Part shown: positions 38,533-47,289 of the stretch, piece by piece
Layout of the letters: every line of letters begins with the position of its first letter
How positions within the stretch are numbered: the first letter of the stretch is position 1
DNA from: an uncultured Prevotellaceae bacterium
GTDB taxonomy: Bacteria; Bacteroidota; Bacteroidia; Bacteroidales; Bacteroidaceae
Assembly: GCA_902801375.1 (NCBI GenBank)
Contig: CADCIB010000015.1
Location: 1 to 58,520 of the forward strand
Direction of reading: 5' to 3'
Length of the DNA: 58,520 nucleotides
The notes under the pieces: model-generated
What the model was told of the DNA's origin: nothing
Seen by the model: only the letters and a program-made list of their open reading frames with translations
Database searches by the model: none
Made by a program: the position numbers and the translations under genes

Positions 38533-40059
38533 ATGAGCAAGTATAATTCGATGTTGAAGGAAATGATGGAAGGAACGAACTATGAGGGTGCCAAGGCTTA
38601 TGCCATGACTCCTGAGTTGGAACTCTACTCTGCCGTAGTGACTGCATCGCTCAGCGATACATTCTACGAGAAGGAGGACGAGCGGGTTGAGCGCATTGCC
38701 CAGCTCATCGGTAAGGTGTCGCCAGCGTTTGTGGCTCAGCTTGCTGTCTACACCCGCACAGAGATGCATCTTCGTAGCATTCCCATGTTGTTGCTCGTAG
38801 AATTGGCCAAGGTTCACAACGGCGACAGCCTTGTGGCCCGTGCCGTGGAGAAGACCGTGCTTCGCGCTGACGAAATCATGGAGCTGCTGATGTGCTATCA
38901 GTGGCGCAATCCATCTGGCGATGAGCGTAAGAAACTGGGCAAGCTGTCGCGTCAGATTCAGAATGGGCTGCAGAGGGCTTTCAACCGCTTTGACGAATAC
39001 CAGTTCGCCAAGTATAATCGCGACAACCTGGAAGTCAAGCTCCGCGATGCACTCTTCCTGGTTCACCCTAAGGCAAAGGATGAACAGCAGCAAGCCATCT
39101 TCGACAAGATCGTGAACCGTCAGCTGGAAGTTCCCTATACTTGGGAAACAGAGCTGTCGGCTCTTGGCCAGCAGAAGTTTGAGTCTGAAGCCCAGAAGCA
39201 GGAGGCTTTCCGCAAGAAATGGGAAGAGCTTATCAATAGCGGTAAACTGGGCTATATGGCCTTGATGCGCAACCTGCGCAATCTGCTGAAGGCTGAGGTG
39301 TCGCTGCCCGAAATGCAGAAGGTGGCGAGCCGCCTTTCCGATGCAGGGCAGGTGGCTGGCTCCAAACAGTTGCCTTTCCGCTATTTGTCGGCCTATCGCG
39401 AGATAGAGAAGGTGGACTCCACCCATACCACGATGCTGATGAATGCCCTGGAAACTGCTGTGAAGCACTCGGCCTGCAACATCGAGGGCTTCGATGAGAA
39501 TACCCGCGTGCTGTTGGCTTCTGATGTGAGCGGTTCCATGTGGTCGCCCGTCAGCCGAAAGAGCACCGTTCGCAACTATGACATAGGAATCCTGCTTTCG
39601 ATGTTGCTCCGGAACCGCTGCAAGCAGGTCGTAGCCGGTATCTTTGGTAATGAATGGAGTGTGGTGAACATGCCCAATGACAATATCCTGATGGCAACGC
39701 GTCAATTAGAGCGCTTGGGCAACAGCGTTGGTTATAGCACCAACGGCTATAAAGTGATCGATTGGCTCATCGCTCAGGGAAAGATAATGGATAAGGTGAT
39801 GATGTTCACCGATTTGCAGATGTGGGACAGCACGGGCCGTTCTCGGGAATTAGAGGCCGCATGGAAGAAGTACAAACAGATGGCTCCACAGGCCAAGCTT
39901 TACCTCTTCGACCTTGTAGGCTACGGGCAGACACCCCTGCGCCTGGCAGAGCCTGATGTCTACCTGATTGCTGGCTGGAGCGACCGGGTGTTCGACGTCC
40001 TCTCTGCCATCGATAGGGGTGAGGATGCCTTGAGTGTCATCAAGAAAATTGAAGTGTAA
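38533..40059 (+). CDS. TROVE-domain protein, Ro60/Rsr orthologue
   Basis: A 508-aa ring-shaped RNA-binding protein family member. The N-terminal TROVE/HEAT-repeat domain (about 1-320) shows MKYNS-like start SKYNSMLKEMMEGTNYEGAKAY, EMHLRSIPMLLLVELAKVH and VMLMNALETAVKHSA-type repeats. The C-terminal von Willebrand A domain has the MIDAS motif DVSGSM (about 335) and FTDLQMWD. Ro60 proteins bind Y RNAs and misfolded structured RNAs. In Deinococcus, Rsr acts with PNPase in RNA decay. The start is taken at 38533 because upstream frame lies in the structured leader. Confidence 0.93.
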   Translation: MSKYNSMLKEMMEGTNYEGAKAYAMTPELELYSAVVTASLSDTFYEKEDERVERIAQLIGKVSPAFVAQLAVYTRTEMHLRSIPMLLLVELAKVHNGDSLVARAVEKTVLRADEIMELLMCYQWRNPSGDERKKLGKLSRQIQNGLQRAFNRFDEYQFAKYNRDNLEVKLRDALFLVHPKAKDEQQQAIFDKIVNRQLEVPYTWETELSALGQQKFESEAQKQEAFRKKWEELINSGKLGYMALMRNLRNLLKAEVSLPEMQKVASRLSDAGQVAGSKQLPFRYLSAYREIEKVDSTHTTMLMNALETAVKHSACNIEGFDENTRVLLASDVSGSMWSPVSRKSTVRNYDIGILLSMLLRNRCKQVVAGIFGNEWSVVNMPNDNILMATRQLERLGNSVGYSTNGYKVIDWLIAQGKIMDKVMMFTDLQMWDSTGRSRELEAAWKKYKQMAPQAKLYLFDLVGYGQTPLRLAEPDVYLIAGWSDRVFDVLSAIDRGEDALSVIKKIEV

Positions 40060-40108
40060 ATGTCAAGGGTGTGAAGGCTATCGCATGGGGCATTCTACGT
40101 TTTTCTTT

Positions 40109-40573
40109 CTAAAGCTGAATGCTTTCGATGTGAAGCCGCAACAAGCCTGCAGGGACACGCACTTCAACGGTGTCGCCCACCTTCTTGTTCAACAAGGCTT
40201 GCCCAATGGGCGACTTGATGGAGATCTTCCCTTCGTGGAGATTGGCCTCATGAGGGCTGACCAGCGTGTAGGTCATGCGTTTGTCGTTGGCGAGGTTGGT
40301 CATTTCCACGCGGCTGAGCAGTTGCACGCAGTCGCTACTGAGTCTCGACATGTCGATGACTCGGGCATGGGCAAGCACACGCTGCTTGAAGCGAATGCGG
40401 CTGAGCAGGCGTCCCTGTTCGCGCTTGGCGGCATGATATTCAAAGTTCTCGCTGAGATCGCCCTTGTCGCGAGCCTCTGCGATGGCATCCCTTACTTTGG
40501 GCAACTCCACGCTCTCCAGTTGGTGGAGTTCGGCCACGAGCTTGTCGTAGCCTTCTTGTGACATATATTCCAT
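40109..40573 (-). CDS. greA: Transcription elongation factor GreA
   Basis: A 154-aa protein. The N-terminal coiled coil (1-75) reaches into the polymerase channel and carries the acidic tip (DKGDLSENFEYHAAKREQGRL). The C-terminal FKBP-like domain follows (VSPHEANLHEGKISIKSPIGQALLNKKVGDTVEVRVPAG). GreA stimulates cleavage of backtracked RNA in RNA polymerase. Convergent with the Ro60 gene, with only about 50 bp between them. Stand-alone. Confidence 0.95.
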   Translation of the reverse strand: MEYMSQEGYDKLVAELHQLESVELPKVRDAIAEARDKGDLSENFEYHAAKREQGRLLSRIRFKQRVLAHARVIDMSRLSSDCVQLLSRVEMTNLANDKRMTYTLVSPHEANLHEGKISIKSPIGQALLNKKVGDTVEVRVPAGLLRLHIESIQL

Positions 40574-40589
40574 ATTTTTCTAATTTTCA

Positions 40590-41462
40590 TTATACATTGC
40601 CTAAATACACCCGCCGCAGTCCTTCGTCCAGTGCGATTTCCTTTGCTGCCTTCAAGGTCTGGAGCGGTGTGGGCGCGATGTCTTTCATCTTATATCGTGG
40701 GAAGAAGCGACTGAAGTGGAATGGCGCGTCGGCAAGGCCATTGTCCACAAGCCATCGGCACATCCGCCGTATCATCTCCCTGTCATCGTTGACGCCAGGA
40801 ATGACAAGATTCGTCAGCTCTATCCACACACCAGCATCGCGCATGGCGAGAATGGTGTCGAGTACGGGTGAAAGATGCCCGCCACTGACACGCTGATAGA
40901 TATCGTCGGAGAATGATTTCAAGTCGATGTTGGCCGCATCAATATAAGCCAACAAATCGGTCAAAGGCTCCTGGCATACATAGCCGGCGCTGACAAGAAT
41001 GTTCCACAACCCCTGTGCGTGCGCCAGTCGGGCTGTGTCCATGACATATTCTATATAGGTGAGCGGTTCCGTGTAGGTGTAGGCGATGCCTGGGCAATGG
41101 TGCTTCAGGCAGAGCTCCACAACGTCTTCAGGCGACAGGTCATAAGCGTCGACTTCGTGGGGAGCGGCCTGAGAGATGTCGTGATTCTGACAGTTCAGGC
41201 AGCGGAAATTGCACCCCGTACAAGCGATGGATAGACACTTTGTGCCAGGATGGAAATGGTAGAGTGGTTTCTTCTCAATGGGGTCGATGGCCAAGGCACA
41301 TGGCCGGGCATACACTTCGCTGACGAGTACGCCCTCGCGATTGCGTCGACTGCGACAGACGCCCGTCCTGCCGTTGGCAATGCGGCAGTGGTGCGGACAG
41401 AGAAGGCACTCCACAGTGTCGCCCTCAAGCCGCCGATAATATCTGCATTCGTATGTTTTCAT
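40590..41462 (-). CDS. amrS: AmmeMemoRadiSam system radical SAM enzyme
   Basis: A 290-aa protein from the ATG at 41462 (MKTYECRYYRRLEG). The radical SAM cysteines are CNFRCLNC (CxxxCxxC, residues about 86-93). The N-terminal CPHHCRI and CRSRRNREG are extra cysteine motifs usual in this pyruvate-formate-lyase-activase-like subfamily. The start codon overlaps the stop of the MEMO1-AMMECR1 gene by one base (TGATG), so the two are translated together. The system is conserved across domains. Its reaction is still unsettled. Confidence 0.92.
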   Translation of the reverse strand: MKTYECRYYRRLEGDTVECLLCPHHCRIANGRTGVCRSRRNREGVLVSEVYARPCALAIDPIEKKPLYHFHPGTKCLSIACTGCNFRCLNCQNHDISQAAPHEVDAYDLSPEDVVELCLKHHCPGIAYTYTEPLTYIEYVMDTARLAHAQGLWNILVSAGYVCQEPLTDLLAYIDAANIDLKSFSDDIYQRVSGGHLSPVLDTILAMRDAGVWIELTNLVIPGVNDDREMIRRMCRWLVDNGLADAPFHFSRFFPRYKMKDIAPTPLQTLKAAKEIALDEGLRRVYLGNV

Positions 41463-42925
41463 CAGAATACGATGGCTTCGTAAACATACAACTCCGCATC
41501 GCGCCAACCATCCCAACCCAGTCCGGCCTTGTCGCGCGAGCAATGCCCCACGAACTCCTCTTTCGTCCAGTTCACTTCGTCGGCCACCTGCGGAAGGAAG
41601 GTGCCGCTGCGGTAACCTTTGCGGATATAGATGCCGTGACGATGCAATTGGAACTCATCAAGGCTGTAGATGCGGCGCATCGGAGTGAGAACAGAGATTT
41701 CGATGTCAATCTCGTCAAGCTCCTCCCTCCGCAAAGGAACAAACCGTGGGTCTTCGAAAGCAGCTGCTCGAGCCATCTCGGCCACAATCTCATGCAAAGG
41801 AACATCTTCGCCGAAGTGTCCGATGCAGCCACGTAGTTGCCCATGCTTGTGAAGCGAGACAAACGCCCCACACTTCATGGTGAGGGTGGAGGTATGGGGA
41901 TGGACGGTTCGTTTTCCATCCAAAGAGTCCTTGATGCTTTGGTAGGCTATCTCTTTCAGCTGTCGTTTGTCTGTGTCGGTCAGAACAAACTCGTTGGAAG
42001 TATTTCTCAAAAAGGCAAAGGCATGATAGCCGACGACACGAGAATGGTCGTGGTCGTCGATATCGCCCGAATTCTGATAGAGCAGATGCTTGATGGTGTA
42101 ATGTGGGTCGAGCATCAGCATCAGCGTGATGATGGCAAACTCGCCGCAGGCGCTGGTGGAGAGGTTTCTCACCCCGCTATGGGCATTCTGCTCGATAGTG
42201 GTAATGAATTGTTCCACGTCGCCGCTCTCGATGGCCTTTCCCGTCTTCGCATCCACTTCGCAGGCATCCTGGTAGGAGGGGTAGTGGGAGAAATCGCTGC
42301 TGATGATGAAGAGATTCTCTTCCGTGAAATAGGGTTTCAGCACTGCAGCCATCCGCTGCAGTTTCGAGAAACTGTTGGTGGAGATGATGATCGGCACGAT
42401 GGGCGGCACCGTTTCGAATGTCCGCTGCAGGAAAGGCAACTGCACCTCCAGGCAATGCTCACGATCGTGGGCTTCTGGCCGATAGGAGAACACGCTGTCG
42501 GCCTCTGTCAGACGCTGTGCAGTCTCTCTGTCTACTTTCACTTTGCCTAAAGGTGTGGCATAATAGTCGGCGGCGGTATTGACCGAGGCGCCGTTCAGCC
42601 ATTCGTAGTGGCTGGGCCCCAGCAGGAATATCCGCTTGTAAGGTTTGTCTGTTGGAATCGTTGCATAGGCCGCTGCCGCCACATTGCCAGAATAGTAGTA
42701 GCCTGCATGGGGCACTATGATTGCCGCCACACTGTCGCAGGCAGCATTCCCAGCATGGTTGCTGAGCAGACTGTCTACCTCATGGCAGAGCCTGTCTGCA
42801 TTACCGTCGTAGAATCTACCGGCTTGTGTGGCCGGTCGCACGTTTGTATTCTTTATTGGGTCGTCTGTCGGATTCATCATCATGATTGCCGTTATGATTG
42901 TCGTTAATATAGTAAGGTAAATCAT
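41462..42925 (-). CDS. MEMO1-AMMECR1 fusion protein (AmmeMemoRadiSam B and A)
   Basis: A 487-aa protein with both partners of the AmmeMemoRadiSam system. The N-terminal part (about 30-290) is MEMO1 (RPATQAGRFYDGNADRL, VPHAGYYYSGNVAAAAY, LGPSHYEWLNGA, SSDFSHYPSYQDACEVD), a dioxygenase-like fold. The C-terminal part (about 305-487) is AMMECR1 (GAFVSLHKHGQLRGCIGHF, FEDPRFVPLRREELDEIDIEISVLTP). A hydrophobic N-terminal stretch may be a membrane anchor or signal. It is immediately followed by the radical SAM partner. Confidence 0.92.
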   Translation of the reverse strand: MIYLTILTTIITAIMMMNPTDDPIKNTNVRPATQAGRFYDGNADRLCHEVDSLLSNHAGNAACDSVAAIIVPHAGYYYSGNVAAAAYATIPTDKPYKRIFLLGPSHYEWLNGASVNTAADYYATPLGKVKVDRETAQRLTEADSVFSYRPEAHDREHCLEVQLPFLQRTFETVPPIVPIIISTNSFSKLQRMAAVLKPYFTEENLFIISSDFSHYPSYQDACEVDAKTGKAIESGDVEQFITTIEQNAHSGVRNLSTSACGEFAIITLMLMLDPHYTIKHLLYQNSGDIDDHDHSRVVGYHAFAFLRNTSNEFVLTDTDKRQLKEIAYQSIKDSLDGKRTVHPHTSTLTMKCGAFVSLHKHGQLRGCIGHFGEDVPLHEIVAEMARAAAFEDPRFVPLRREELDEIDIEISVLTPMRRIYSLDEFQLHRHGIYIRKGYRSGTFLPQVADEVNWTKEEFVGHCSRDKAGLGWDGWRDAELYVYEAIVF

Positions 42926-43017
42926 CTGTTGTATGTCTGGTCGTCATGAAAGGAAAGAATTTTCATAAACAATCCTAATATTTGGCACAAAATTAGTGAA
43001 TTTATTTTGGAATACAT

Positions 43018-43025
43018 TATATTTG
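43018..43025 (+). promoter_or_regulatory. -7 element of the rhaA-rhaT operon
   Basis: TATATTTG, about 35 nt before the rhaA start. No -33 match at the usual spacing, as expected of an activated catabolic promoter. No rhamnose regulator is visible in the window. Confidence 0.5.
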
Positions 43026-43059
43026 TGCTCAAATTTAAGTGTATTTAATGATGAAAGGT

Positions 43060-44316
43060 ATGAACGACAAAACTATTGAACAGGCTTATGCCATCGCCAA
43101 GGAGCGATATGCAGCCATAGGGGTCGACACCGACGCCGTGATTGACCTGTTGCAGAAACAACAGATATCCCTTCATTGCTGGCAGACCGACGATGTGGTG
43201 GGTTTTGAACGCAATGAAGCTCTCTCAGGAGGCATACAGACCACAGGCAACTATCCTGGGCGCGCCCGCAACATCGATGAGGTGCGGCAGGACATCGCCT
43301 TCGTCAAAACGCTGCTTGCCGGCAACCATCGCCTCAACCTGCATGAGATTTATGGCGACTTCGGCGGGCAGTTCGTCGATCGCGATCAGGTGGAGGTGAA
43401 GCATTTCCAGAGCTGGATGGACTGGGCGAAGGAGCTTGACATGAAACTCGACTTCAACTCGACGTCGTTCTCGCATCCAAAGAGCGGGAACCTCACCCTG
43501 TCGAATCCCGACAAGGGCATCCGCGACTTCTGGATTGAGCATACCAAGCGCTGTCGTCGTATTGCCGATGCCATGGGAAAAGCGCAAGGTGACCCCTGTA
43601 TCATGAACATCTGGGTGCACGACGGGTCGAAGGATGTGCCCGTCCAGCGCAAGAAATATCGTGAGCTCCTTGCCGCTTCGCTCGACGAGATTATGAGCGA
43701 GCCGCTTGATGGCGTGAAAAACTGCTTCGAGGCAAAACTCTTTGGCATTGGCCTGGAGAGCTACACCGTAGGTTCGCACGACTTCTACACAGCCTATTGC
43801 GCTACGCGAAAGCAGATGTACACGCTCGACACGGGCCACTACGAGCCGACGGAGAATGTCTCCGACTTTGTCAGCACGCTGCTCATGTATGTGCCAGAGC
43901 TGATGCTCCACGTCAGCCGACCCGTCAGATGGGACTCTGACCATGTCACCATCATGAACGACCAGACGCTCGACCTCTTCAAGGAACTCGTTCGCTCCGA
44001 CGCCCTTCATCGTGCGCATGTGGGACTCGACTATTTCGATGCCAGCATCAACCGCATCGGCGCCTACATCATCGGCACACGGGCCACGCAGAAATGTATT
44101 CTCCAGGCATTGCTCGAACCCAAGCAGATGCTGCGCCAATATGAGGATAATGAACAATATTTCGAGCGCCTCGCCCTGATGGAGGAAGCGAAGGCGATGC
44201 CTTTCGGAGCTGTCTACGACTATTTCAACCTCAAGAACGATGTGCCTGTGGGCGATGCCTTCATCCCGTGTGTTCAGCAGTACGAGAAAGAGATTACCTC
44301 CAAGCGGAAAGGGTGA
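43060..44316 (+). CDS. rhaA: L-rhamnose isomerase
   Basis: Converts L-rhamnose to L-rhamnulose, the first step of rhamnose use. From the ATG at 43060 (MNDKTIEQAYAIAKERYAAIGVDTD) the protein is 418 aa, the standard length. Upstream ATGs at 43048 and 43051 are possible. Motifs include SLHCWQTDDVVGFE, NLHEIYGDF, KLDFNSTSFSHPKSGNLTL, NIWVHDGSKD, the metal-binding region LDTGHYEPTENVSDF and HVSRPVRWDSDHV. Followed 50 nt later by rhaT. No rhamnulokinase or aldolase genes are in view. Confidence 0.95.
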   Translation: MNDKTIEQAYAIAKERYAAIGVDTDAVIDLLQKQQISLHCWQTDDVVGFERNEALSGGIQTTGNYPGRARNIDEVRQDIAFVKTLLAGNHRLNLHEIYGDFGGQFVDRDQVEVKHFQSWMDWAKELDMKLDFNSTSFSHPKSGNLTLSNPDKGIRDFWIEHTKRCRRIADAMGKAQGDPCIMNIWVHDGSKDVPVQRKKYRELLAASLDEIMSEPLDGVKNCFEAKLFGIGLESYTVGSHDFYTAYCATRKQMYTLDTGHYEPTENVSDFVSTLLMYVPELMLHVSRPVRWDSDHVTIMNDQTLDLFKELVRSDALHRAHVGLDYFDASINRIGAYIIGTRATQKCILQALLEPKQMLRQYEDNEQYFERLALMEEAKAMPFGAVYDYFNLKNDVPVGDAFIPCVQQYEKEITSKRKG

Positions 44317-44366
44317 GAATCGGTATTTTCTTATTGCTAACCATCATCCTCCATCAACCAAACAGT

Positions 44367-45401
44367 ATGGAAACATTTCTCGGACTTCTCATTATCGCCA
44401 TTGGCGCTTTCTGCCAGTCGTCGTGCTACGTGCCCATCAACAAGATCAAGGACTGGTCGTGGGAGTCGTATTGGCTCGTGCAGGGAGTGTTCGCCTGGGT
44501 CGTGTTGCCGCTGCTTGGCGCTCAGCTCGCCATCCCCGCAGGGCAGTCGCTCGTGCAATTGTTTGCCAGTGCCCCTACTTTCAACCTTTGCGCAACACTC
44601 CTCTTTGGCGTGCTGTGGGGCATCGGCGGACTCACCTTCGGACTCTCGATGCGCTATCTTGGCGTGGCTTTGGGGCAGAGTGTCGCGTTAGGGACATGTG
44701 CCGCCCTGGGCACCATCATGGGACCCGTCTTGCTCAATGTGTTCTTCCCGGAGCTCAACGCTTTGGAGTCGCTCACTTTCTCTGTGATCATCGGTGTGGT
44801 GGCAACGCTCATCGGCATTGCCATCATCGGCATCGCGGGAGGCATGAAAGCCGCCTCGCTTTCTGATGAGGAAAAGAGGGCGGCCGTTCGCGACTTCAAT
44901 TTCCCCAAAGGCATGGCCATCGCCCTGCTTGCGGGTTTCATGAGCGGATGCTTCAACGTGGGACTCACTTTCGGCCGCGACATCAACTTCGGCGAGCTGT
45001 CCGATCCGATGTTCCGCTCGCTTCCTGCCACCCTGCTTGTCACGTTGGGCGGATTTCTCACCAATGCAGTCTATTGCCTTTGGCAAAACCACCGCAACCA
45101 CTCGTGGGGCGACTATGCCAAGACGCACGTCTGGGGCAACAACCTACTCTTCTGCCTCTTGGCGGGCGCGTTGTGGTACAGCCAGTTCTTCGGACTCTCT
45201 CTGGGAAGGAGCTTCTTCCCCGTGGGTGGCACCATGGACACGCTGGCTTTCTGCATCCTCATGGCGCTCAACGTGGTGTTCTCCAACCTCTGGGGCATCA
45301 TCCTCAAGGAGTGGAGAGGGTGCTCACGCAAAACCATAGCCGTACTGATTGCAGGCATCCTGATACTCATTGTCAGTTCCTTCCTGCCGCAATTGCTTTG
45401 A
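44367..45401 (+). CDS. rhaT: L-rhamnose-proton symporter
   Basis: A 344-aa inner-membrane protein, the same length as E. coli RhaT, starting at METFLGLLIIAIGAFCQSSCYVPI. About 10 membrane helices are visible. Family markers are the N-terminal QSSCYVPINKIKDWSWESYWLVQG, GVLWGIGGLTFGLSMRYLGVALGQSVALG and, near the C-terminus, GGTMDTLAFCILMALNVVFSNLWGI. It imports the rhamnose used by RhaA. An in-frame upstream start inside the rhaA 3' end was rejected. Confidence 0.94.
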   Translation: METFLGLLIIAIGAFCQSSCYVPINKIKDWSWESYWLVQGVFAWVVLPLLGAQLAIPAGQSLVQLFASAPTFNLCATLLFGVLWGIGGLTFGLSMRYLGVALGQSVALGTCAALGTIMGPVLLNVFFPELNALESLTFSVIIGVVATLIGIAIIGIAGGMKAASLSDEEKRAAVRDFNFPKGMAIALLAGFMSGCFNVGLTFGRDINFGELSDPMFRSLPATLLVTLGGFLTNAVYCLWQNHRNHSWGDYAKTHVWGNNLLFCLLAGALWYSQFFGLSLGRSFFPVGGTMDTLAFCILMALNVVFSNLWGIILKEWRGCSRKTIAVLIAGILILIVSSFLPQLL

Positions 45402-45446
45402 TACATGAACGTATACACTCAATTAAAGAACTAATAACCAAAGATT

Positions 45447-46034
45447 ATGGCAAAATTTGAATTGATGGTGCTGCCGTATGCACCAGAAGCTTTGGAGCCG
45501 GTGATTAGCCGCGAAACCATCGGTTTCCATCATGGAAAACATCTCGCTGCTTATGTGAACAACTTGAATGCGCTGCTGCCTGGCAGCGGTTTTGAAGAGG
45601 CAACAATCGAGGAAATCGTATGCAAATCCACGGGTGGCATACTCAACAATGCGGGGCAGATTTTGAATCATGAGCTCTATTTCGGACAGTTCTGCGGAAA
45701 ACCCGCAAAGGCAGAGCCGACAGGAGTATTGGCCCAGGCTATTGAGCGCGACTTTGGCTCATTTGCCACTTTCAAGGAAGCGTTTCAGAAGGCGGGTGCC
45801 ACGCTCTTCGGCAGTGGATGGGTGTGGCTCTCAGCCGACAAAGAGGGCAAGCTCGTCGTCACGCAAGAGGCGAATGCCGCCAACCCGGTGCAGAAAGGGC
45901 TCATCCCCCTGCTGACCTTCGACGTCTGGGAGCATGCCTACTATCTTGACTATCAGAACCGCCGGCCCGACCACCTCGCCGCTCTCTGGCAGATTGTGGA
46001 TTGGGAGGTCATTGGGAAACGCTACAAACAGTAG
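45447..46034 (+). CDS. Superoxide dismutase, Fe/Mn family
   Basis: A 195-aa enzyme of oxygen defence. Metal ligands are His27 region (ETIGFHHGKHLAAYVNNLN), His in NHELYFGQF (about residue 76) and the C-terminal FDVWEHAYYLDYQNRRPDHL (Asp and His). The fold LPYAPEALEPVISRETI and the GSGWVWLSAD segment are standard. Bacteroidetes members are usually cambialistic (Fe or Mn). It is monocistronic, convergent with the PagL-like gene. Confidence 0.95.
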   Translation: MAKFELMVLPYAPEALEPVISRETIGFHHGKHLAAYVNNLNALLPGSGFEEATIEEIVCKSTGGILNNAGQILNHELYFGQFCGKPAKAEPTGVLAQAIERDFGSFATFKEAFQKAGATLFGSGWVWLSADKEGKLVVTQEANAANPVQKGLIPLLTFDVWEHAYYLDYQNRRPDHLAALWQIVDWEVIGKRYKQ

Positions 46035-46053
46035 ACCTTAGCAAGTGCAAGGC

Positions 46054-47289
46054 TCAACGCGACAAACGGAAAGGCAGGCCAACGACGAGTTCCGTCAGGT
46101 CGGCCTTGGTGAGGTGTGCCTTGATGCTGAACCCCACGCGTAGTCCGCCCCATTGGGGAATGGCGTACGACAAGCCGATGCGTTCATAGTAAGGCTTTTC
46201 CACCTGGCGTGCATGCTCGCCCATTCGTCGGAACAGATAGACCCCCAATGCCATATCACAGGAAAACCGATGGTAGTAGGCCTCGTGGCGGGCGGCAATG
46301 CCCACCGACCATGGGTTGGTGGATGTTTCGGCCTTGGGGATGTGGTGGGCATAGGTGCCATAGAACACGTCGAAGCCTACGCCCGATGCCCATCGGCGGG
46401 CATAGCGGTACATGACATCGGCACTGGCCGAATAGGCAGCGTACAGGCGAAAATGCTCCGTGCGGTACTCAGGTTCGCCAGGGGCTGTGCGGAATTGTGT
46501 GGTCTGCCAGTCTTCGAGTAGGGTCTTTCCTCCAAAGCCTAAGCGGAGATGGGCAGTCCAAGAGGGTGTGAAAGGGTGGGGAAGTGTGCCCTGTGGAGAG
46601 GACAGGGCAGGCTGGCGGCGGATGCCAACGATGGGGCCTACATGGTTCTCGCCTTTGTTGGGACGAGCGAGTGCCCCATTGCTATGATGGCCATAGAGCA
46701 CGCCAGCCATCAGGTTCCAGTCGCCTGAGAAACGATAGGAGACGATGAGACCTGCACCAAAATAGAGATTCATCCGCGAACCAATCAGCTCGTTGTCCAC
46801 ATTGGTGTGTTTGTCGTAGGGACGTGTGCTGTAGGCGATGCCTGTCCGCAAAGTGTAGTCCACCTGCCAGCGTCCCTGGCGAAGGATAGGCCGGAGGAAA
46901 GAGCCATAGAGCGTGGCCATGTTTCCCAATCGCGAATCATAGTCCACCATCTCTGCTTGCCCCCAGGCCGCATCGGGTGTGCGCCGCATGGTGACGCCAT
47001 GATTCAGCGACAGCATGACGCCCACTCCAAACTGAGGGCGGTTGTAGTCGTCGGTGGTGCCATCGTCGTCGGTCGAAGGGGCGAAGTTCAGTTCCGCACC
47101 CACCATCATTCCGTTTTTTCCTCGCAACCACTTTCGTTCGTATTGGTCGATGGCGATTTGCCGTGTCGGCCCTCCATAAAAAGAATACCCCACACGACGC
47201 AATGTGTCGCAAGGGGCAAGGTCCTGTCCCTGCATTGTCGTCAGGGGCAAGAGAATCAATAGAATGATGAATGTGCTGGCTCTCGTCAC
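46054..47289 (-). CDS. Outer-membrane lipid A deacylase-like protein (PagL/acyloxyacyl-hydrolase type)
   Basis: A 411-aa protein from a GTG at 47289 that overlaps the nuclease stop codon (GTGA). An N-terminal signal (STFIILLILLPLTTMQGQ) precedes a barrel-like body. The motif HHSNGALARPNKGENHVG (about residue 205) resembles the PagL active-site region (His-Ser with NxG). PagL removes a lipid A acyl chain. This is longer than classical PagL, so the call is family-level. It is probably co-translated with the upstream nuclease lipoprotein. Confidence 0.72.
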   Translation of the reverse strand: MTRASTFIILLILLPLTTMQGQDLAPCDTLRRVGYSFYGGPTRQIAIDQYERKWLRGKNGMMVGAELNFAPSTDDDGTTDDYNRPQFGVGVMLSLNHGVTMRRTPDAAWGQAEMVDYDSRLGNMATLYGSFLRPILRQGRWQVDYTLRTGIAYSTRPYDKHTNVDNELIGSRMNLYFGAGLIVSYRFSGDWNLMAGVLYGHHSNGALARPNKGENHVGPIVGIRRQPALSSPQGTLPHPFTPSWTAHLRLGFGGKTLLEDWQTTQFRTAPGEPEYRTEHFRLYAAYSASADVMYRYARRWASGVGFDVFYGTYAHHIPKAETSTNPWSVGIAARHEAYYHRFSCDMALGVYLFRRMGEHARQVEKPYYERIGLSYAIPQWGGLRVGFSIKAHLTKADLTELVVGLPFRLSR

